64,000 nt of DNA from positions 10,054,001-10,118,000 of the forward strand of contig NC_062236.1 in assembly GCF_905475465.1 (NCBI RefSeq). Reading direction: 5' to 3'. The stretch is from Pieris napi. Taxonomy: Eukaryota; Arthropoda; Insecta; Lepidoptera; Pieridae. The translations under genes and the position numbers were made by a program. This document shows positions 58,501 to 64,000 of the stretch, piece by piece (position 1 is the stretch's first letter; each line of letters opens with the position of its first letter). Under the pieces are notes generated by a model. The model saw only the letters and a program-made list of their open reading frames with translations. It ran no database searches and was not told the origin of the DNA.

Positions 58501-61500
58501 AGATCGGGCCCTTTAACGCCTTCCCCACTACGCCATCCTTGAATTTTTGCTGCCTGAAAATACACTTGGACTTAGTTTATATTAATTGACAAAATCTGTA
58601 GACTTGATACTTAACTCGTAGTACAGAGATTTTTGTAACAAAAGTTACAATATTTATATGGCACGCTATGCATTCAATTATGGCAATATTAGTTATTAAA
58701 TTTCAATTTAAGGTGGTATATTTGTTTTGGTTTTTTTAATATTGATTTTTTATCATTCAATATGTATTAATCATAAGAGTCGCGTTCATTAGACATAGAG
58801 TATAAAACAATGTTGCCATTTAAGTCAGTCATTTCCAAAAATGATTGCTAACTTACGTCAACAAATGGGCGTTGTCATTCGGTATATCCCTCAAAAGCCG
58901 ATCCCGTCGGTAATGCAGAAAGGCAGTCAACGTCTTATCGCCGTCCTCCTCTAGCTTGATTTCATCTCTCTCACTCCAGACCACTATACCGACTAGCGCT
59001 ATGAAAATATTTAGTGGAGCGTATACCTGGAATGGATGAAATAAATAATTGTTAAACTTTTATTTCATTATTTCCATACTTCCCTCGTGTGTTGCTAATT
59101 TTATAATACTAATATGTAATATTATAAAAATATCTCCAACACATAAACATACAGTATTTTCAATACTCTTAACTAGGTAGGGTATTAAAAATTTTCTGCC
59201 AGCTTTAAATTCTAATACTGTCAGATTTTGTTTTATTTTTTGCCTGTGTAATATATCGTGCATACTTTTAATTGATGTACAATGTACATGCATTTTCTGT
59301 GTTTATCTATATTTTTACTGTGAGTATCTGTATGTATATTGTTAGTGTGCATTATGAACAAGAAAATGTCATACAGATACACAGATTATAAATATATAAA
59401 TAGACTATAAAATTGTTTAAATTTTCTCATACAAAAAACTTTCTTAATTATTTTAATTTGACTGTTTGAAATCTGTACGTACCGAATTAATAATATTGGC
59501 AACGTCTTTAAACCTATGGTGCAGCAGCTCCAGACTTTCTCCGTTGACTTTAAACTCACGATTATCAGCCACCAACACGAGTTCCACGTATCGTGAAAGC
59601 TTGTTGGCATTGAATGGTCCACGGACTTGGGTGTCTTCGAATGTCTCTCGCTTGTACTGTAAGACAATTGTATTGTGAGTTATAATTGAAGGCTGTTAGG
59701 AGAGGCTTTTGGTCGAGGCGTACCTAACCTCGACCTAAAATATTACTTAAGTCTGTTTAATAAATATATATACAGGACTTTAAAAAAAATAAAAATGTCC
59801 CTCACAATGGCTTACATTTAAAGCACGAATACTTTTTGAAAATATAAAGTATTGTCGAATGTCAATGAAAACTTAAACCTAGTTTTAAGGTCTGTGAAAT
59901 AATTTATGATGTATGAAGTTTGTCATATTTGACACAGCTCAAAACGAAATTGTGATATAGTCTGTAATAATGAACACTGAATCTATTGTCAGTGGACAAT
60001 GTGTCACAGATAAGGCAAAAATATTTTTTACCAAATATAATTTGAATTAAAAAATATGTGGGCTGACTACAAATATTTACCCGTGATGCTCGAATTTTTT
60101 TAATATTCTGCTCAGAAGTATATTTCTCCATTAGATCCGGGTCATAGCTTTTATTGCTGGTCACACCGCCCTCGTAGCCGCATTTGAAGTTGCTCTTCAA
60201 GTCCGACTGGTCGTAAATGTAGTGTTGGGAGTCCAGATTGTTATCTGGAAATAAATGGAGCTATATGCTACTTCCCGTAGTGCCTCTATGGAATGAGCTC
60301 CCTGAAAATCTTGTCCTGTCATCATAAAGTTATTTAAAATGAAATCAGATGATTTCTTCTTATCTTAACAACACGCATCGGTATTCTGCTGCTAATATAA
60401 ATAAACTGTAGTGAAATTAGGTTACAACCTTCCTATCTTCTGCCTTTTTTCCTATGCACAATACTTATTCCATTTCAATAGGTAATATTTTTTCTCTATA
60501 ATTTAGTTGAACAAAAGAAATATCATAAGTACCCCTAAATATCAGGGAAAATAGTGGCAAAGGTGTAATTTTATTGAATTTTCGAAAAAAAATTGAATAT
60601 CTTATAAAACCGAAATACTTTTATTAAACGTACCGTCCCGGAAGGTACCAGGTAGCATATTATATATCAATATAAATATATAAAAACTAAACCCTGTATA
60701 ATTTGCATTAGGTATATTAAGAATCTGACGTAATTTATACAAAACAAGCTAATTATTTTTATAATCAGAATCTATCTGTGGTAACGTTAATATGGATTTC
60801 GTGATTTTATTGTAAGCATAAGAAAAATCCTGACATAAACTGTAGGCTATGAAACAACAATTTACTAGTCACATGTTTTGTTCATCACTAAAGTCTAGAT
60901 TTTTACTTAAAAAAATAGACAGACAGATCTTATTTTCCGCACTTAATAGTTGCTAACTAGTTACTCTATGTATATCCTAAATAACATTAGTAGCAGACTT
61001 AATAATTACGAAACCTTAAACCTACCTTCAGCCGGTTCGATGTACATTAACTTTTTGCCGTCGAATATGATTCCGCTAAACCCATGGCAGGTGGATATCG
61101 CTACAGTACTCCCCTCTCGGCCTCTTACCGTACCCCTATATTGACATATGTTCAGTTCCTGAAAAAATATTGTTGTAAGCTATATTTGTAATCATAATAT
61201 TTCTTAAACGTAGTAGGCTTCTTTTTCGCTTCTAGTTATGAAGTGCGTGTTTATATAAAAATATAATTAAAATACAATATAATTTATTCATATTGGTAAC
61301 ACAATGTACACTTATGAACGTCAAAAAATAAATATATATGTAATGCTTCTAATTTTACATTTACTGCCAGTTCTCAAATCAAGGGCGTAGAACGGAAGAG
61401 AAGAACTGACAATAAACTCTCCGCCACTCTTCTTACTCGCGTTTTTGTTTTACACAACGTTTGTAAGTAGCTGCAACCATTACACCATGTTCCACACATC

Positions 61501-62105
61501 TTAAGTAATTAATAATAATAAAATAAATTAAAAACAAAGATTTGTCCTCTATCAGCAGGAGGCATGGCGAAATAGGAGCACGCATTTACATTCGTGGGAA
61601 CAACACGCAAATACATAGTCGAAATAACTAATATCACCGCATACACGAATCTATTAATTTGCCTCTTCTTTTAAAAATCTACCATTTCAATAATCATATT
61701 GTGTGTTTGTAAAGGACGGATTACCTTACCTGCGACCCGAATAGGGTCTCGCATTTTCAAATTTTAATAGTTTTTTTTTAAATTTGTAATTTTACAAGTT
61801 TATTATAAACACAAACTCATTTGTACTGGACTTATACATAGAAAATTTTGGCTGTATGACCTCTCGCGAAAACTAGATTCTATCTTATCTACTAACTGCA
61901 AATGCAAGCATTGTTTTCTATTTCATTATATTAAAATGACTTGACTAACCTCTCTGCTAGGTTTATGTAGTACAGTTTTCCCATCTTTCTGGTAGCTGAC
62001 CACGTGATCACCTGCGACTACTTGGTCATTCAGCCGAAGGTCCAGCACATAGTCTTCCTCTCCTTTAGTTATGGTTAACGTCAATTCGGGATGGTGAATA
62101 CCCGC
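47260..62105 (-). CDS. ADAM metalloprotease, meltrin type (5' partial)
   Basis: Membrane-anchored zinc protease that sheds cell-surface proteins. Exons on the minus strand: 62105-61950, 61158-61026, 60244-60081 (prodomain; FKCGYE may be the cysteine switch), 59656-59483, 59026-58857, 58553-58251 (metalloprotease), 57293-57116, 56922-56782 (disintegrin), 55920-55802, 55139-54976, 53867-53770, 53211-53097, 52794-52699 (Cys-rich and EGF), 51738-51609 (membrane segment) and 49540-47260 (long tail). All phases agree: 1473 residues without the missing signal-peptide exon(s). Key motifs: RYKR-E furin-type site across the 60081/59656 junction, HEMGHNFGMEHD zinc site (active enzyme expected), ECDLPEFC disintegrin loop, CSGHGVCNSEGHCHC EGF. 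The domain order fits ADAM9/12/19-type (fly Meltrin or mind-meld); I cannot decide which orthologue. Confidence 0.94.
50915..51738 (-). CDS. ADAM membrane exon read through to a short alternative tail
   Basis: The exon starts LQRNFMVAMYV and has the membrane span VIFLGILPSILVILFLM. If the donor GTACGTAG at 51608 is not used, the frame continues without interruption to a stop at 50917-50915. This replaces the 760-codon long tail by about 230 residues and makes a 944-residue partial protein. The short tail holds Tyr motifs (ENIYENVDNDYES), a basic cluster (FKRKPKETKMFKRK) and two similar repeats (IVKTGLMSTTNENI, IVNTGLASTTNQKL). Such a long intact frame in what would otherwise be intron supports its use as a coding terminal exon. 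Confidence 0.8.
53555..53757 (+). repeat. Dispersed LINE-like 3' end, copy 3
   Basis: Matches the 3' half of 14480-14818: GTAAAACAAAAAATTGGCG, GGCGGAGAGTTTATTGCC, GATTTGAGAACTGGCAGTAA, ending GAATAAATGATTTTGAATTTGA. It lies in an ADAM intron. Confidence 0.72.
54286..54602 (-). mobile_element. Composite of LINE fragments
   Basis: On the minus strand: a piece with CTACCACGGTCCGCTACACA and GACTCAGGAGTCGCTCCC (about 54602-54490), then the AT-rich repeat also seen at 27185-27305 (about 54472-54367), then AAAGGCCAACAACGCACTCGC and GTCCCGTAGGCTCGTTTG (about 54345-54288), a LINE 3'UTR type. No intact frame. It lies in an ADAM intron. Confidence 0.6.
55342..55565 (-). mobile_element. Non-autonomous Helitron, second family
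   Basis: On the minus strand it begins A|TCTACTATATAAAAATAAG and ends CGCCGGGTTTGCTAG|T. Near the 3' end GCGAA-ACGGAG-TTCGC forms the subterminal hairpin expected for Helitrons. 224 bp, within an ADAM intron. Confidence 0.8.
55655..55791 (+). mobile_element. LINE 3' tail fragment
   Basis: AAGAATGTACCAATTCTTAA then AAGGCCGGCATCGCACTTAC, GTCCATGGGCCGCC and TTAGCCCCGTTTTATAAAAAAAA match the tail of the fragment at 26810-27035. It stops 10 bases before the splice acceptor side of an ADAM exon's donor (55802). Confidence 0.72.
57401..57823 (+). mobile_element. Non-autonomous Helitron, copy 2
   Basis: Starts A|TCTATATATATAAAAATG and ends GTTCGCCAGGCCAGCTAG|T, with a GGCG...CGCC subterminal stem. 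It is 423 bp and closely similar over its length to 25017-25437. It lies in the ADAM intron between the disintegrin and metalloprotease exons. Confidence 0.86.
61285..61650 (-). repeat. Dispersed LINE-like 3' end, copy 4
   Basis: The most complete reverse-strand copy of the family at 14480: CATGCCTCCTGCTGATAGAG, GTAATGGTTGCAGCTACTTA, GATTTGAGAACTGGCAGTAA and the AT-rich end. It lies in an ADAM intron. Confidence 0.75.
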
Positions 62106-64000
62106 CTGAAAATATAATGAAAATTCATTAATTAGAGTCCCGGCGAAGTGATCATTTTGAAAACGAATATGTTTTAAATAAAAATAATAATTATAGAATT
62201 GTTAAGCCAAAATCAAATAAACAGTAGAGTACTGTAACACAATGTACTATTATTAGATTTATTTCTAAATAATTTTCTGTCTAGAGAGCAACTCTATTAT
62301 ATTTATATTATTGTATTATAAGATTTACAAAACCTTAAAATTGTAATAAATAAAACCTCCTATGATTGGCATTTGTGAAAGAAAAACAAAGATCACAAAC
62401 GATTTCAAAAGATAACATATGGAAATAAAAAGTATCCCATTTTGAACCGCACCCATATACGGGACAATACACAAAAGAATCTTAATGTAATTGTATGCAC
62501 GAGCGGTTTTTACCTTTTAAAACTTGAATAGCATTGTCGAATAAGAATCCAACAAACGGATGGTTCCAACGTGATATTAGTAAAGTGTAATATAATACAG
62601 TTATCATTTAAAGACGTAAAATTCGATATTTTCACACAAAATTCAATTCGTCTGTTAACTATTATTATAGAATACTACTTTGTAGAACCAGACACATTTT
62701 CAACCATATTATTATATATTATACAATATATATATAATTAATCTATCTCCTCCTAAATCACCCTCTAAGTCTAAGATTTTACAAAAGTAATGATGTCTTT
62801 TCACCACAGCTCGAATATAATTTAACAAAAAGATCCGAATACCTACGATTTTATGTCTCATAATACCCATATAAAGTATAAAGTGGGGAAAAAAAAAGTT
62901 TCATCAAAAAAGGTGGGTACATGGTTAACCTATATAAGCGACTTGACCTACCCGCAAATTTAAGCCATGACTCAAACAAATGACGTGAGCAAAGGCTTTG
63001 AATTTAAAATAAGCAACATTCAAATAAATTCATGCCTAAAATGCCATTTACGGTCTGTTAGATTTGATTTCTCAATGATACGGACCAAGATATTAAAGTT
63101 TGCGGTCATTAATAACCACTAAAACCTTGTGAAACTATAATTTAAAATGAATTAAACTGTTCAAAGACGTTAAGCTTAAAACAACAAAAAACAAAAGTCC
63201 GTAAAATATTATAATGACTTTTGTTGTTTTTTCTTTTTGTAATATGTACACACTTTAAATTAAGGGTAACGGGAAATAAAAACTAATTTTCGTAACCTTT
63301 TGGAAATATTTAATTTATTTTTAACATCTATAACGTTTTCGACAAGAACTTTGTTTTGTAAATAATTGACGTCAATTATTAAATGCACTAAAAAGGTAAG
63401 ATTTGAAGATTAATAAATATATAATAAATAATTGTCCACCACTATAACAGTTACAGATATGGTTTCTTTAATCACTTGACAAAATGGTTTCTATTCCATT
63501 AATGACTTCACGATTTTGATGGCATAAATAATACTAACTAGAGCAGTGTTGGCCTAGTGGCTTCAGCGTGCGACTCTCGTCCCTGAGGTCGTAGGTTCGA
63601 TCTCCGGCTGTGCAAAAATGGACTTGCTCGAACGGTGAATCAAAACATTGCATTGTGAGGAAACCGACTTGTTTTAGACCCAAAAAGTCGACGAATATTG
63701 AAAAAGGCTCGTGAGACAGATTCAGAAATCTGAGTCCTAGACCTAAAGAGGTTGTAGCGCCACTGATTTATTTAAATTTAATTAAATAATACTAATACCA
63801 CAGGTCCCTTATTAAACTTAGCTAAGAGATATCAAGAGACCTTCTCACTGCATAAAGATAATATCCGCTTGATAAGGTATAACTAATTGCATGACATTTA
63901 CAGCCTGTCACAAATATATTATAAAAAACGACACATTTCTTAGATATAAGTATTACAGTTGCTGCTATACCGCATCAGCCAGATAATTTAATATAACCTC
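62106..64000 (-). other. ADAM upstream intron, 5' end of gene off the window
   Basis: Sequence upstream of the first recognised ADAM exon (acceptor CAG at 62108-62106). No signal-peptide exon or promoter was recognised before the window ends, so the missing exon lies beyond it or is too short to see. Only the SINE at 63541-63775 could be identified. Confidence 0.55.
63541..63775 (+). mobile_element. tRNA-derived SINE, copy 4 (best preserved)
   Basis: Head AGCAGTGTTGGCCTAGTGGC (A-box TGGCCTAGTGG) and GTAGGTTCGATC (B-box near 63594-63602), then a unique body, ending GGTTGTAGCGCCACTGATTT. The tRNA-like promoter classifies it as a Pol III SINE. It is the plus-strand reference for the other copies. 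Confidence 0.85.

Noticed and set aside
1..64000. CRISPR arrays, operons, ribosome binding sites, phage or plasmid features
   Set aside because: None found. The genes have GT-AG introns and AATAAA signals, and the repeats are eukaryotic transposons.
1..64000. True tRNA or rRNA genes
   Set aside because: The only tRNA-like sequences are SINE heads with long unrelated bodies; no complete cloverleaf or rRNA stretch was recognised.

Overview
The window is AT-rich insect nuclear DNA, most likely from a moth or butterfly (Lepidoptera). The evidence is intron-split genes with insect-type proteins, several copies of one tRNA-derived SINE, and a dense mix of Helitrons, MITEs, LINE 3' ends and one Ty1/copia element. 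Nothing bacterial or plasmid-like was seen.

Five host genes can be assembled exon by exon. (1) 1355-12979, minus strand: tws, the B55 regulatory subunit of protein phosphatase 2A. It has 449 residues, two alternative first coding exons, and an in-frame open extension of 73 codons after its stop codon. (2) 12656-16052, plus strand: a small three-exon gene for a UQCRH-like (complex III hinge) protein of 74 residues. Its first intron contains the alternative tws first exon on the other strand. (3) 36482-39841, minus strand: a protein with about ten U1/matrin-type C2H2 zinc fingers in four coding exons. (4) 43663-44252, plus strand: the spliceosomal core protein Sm D2, whose start codon is split by an intron. 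(5) 47260-62105, minus strand: a catalytically competent ADAM metalloprotease of meltrin type, missing its first exon(s) beyond the right edge. It has two possible cytoplasmic tails created by use or non-use of a splice donor just inside the membrane.

The rest is mostly transposable elements. A copia element (18855-23028) has identical LTRs and a 5-bp target duplication but a damaged gag. A nearly complete CR1-type LINE (about 29850-33690, minus) has ORF1 and ORF2 overlapping at a textbook -1 frameshift heptamer. A nested stack lies at 40416-42425: a 5'-truncated LINE inside a PIF/Harbinger-like element that abuts a mariner relic. Three non-autonomous Helitrons, a Tigger/pogo-like element, a hAT-like MITE, SINEs and LINE 3' fragments fill the spaces. 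The tws introns also hold a large compound inverted repeat and several perfect hairpins.

The genes show no common pathway. PP2A-B55, Sm D2, the complex III hinge protein and the ADAM protease are ordinary cellular genes lying side by side. The observations most worth follow-up are the possible tws readthrough extension, the LINE frameshift site, the ADAM tail switch, and the nested UQCRH/tws arrangement.
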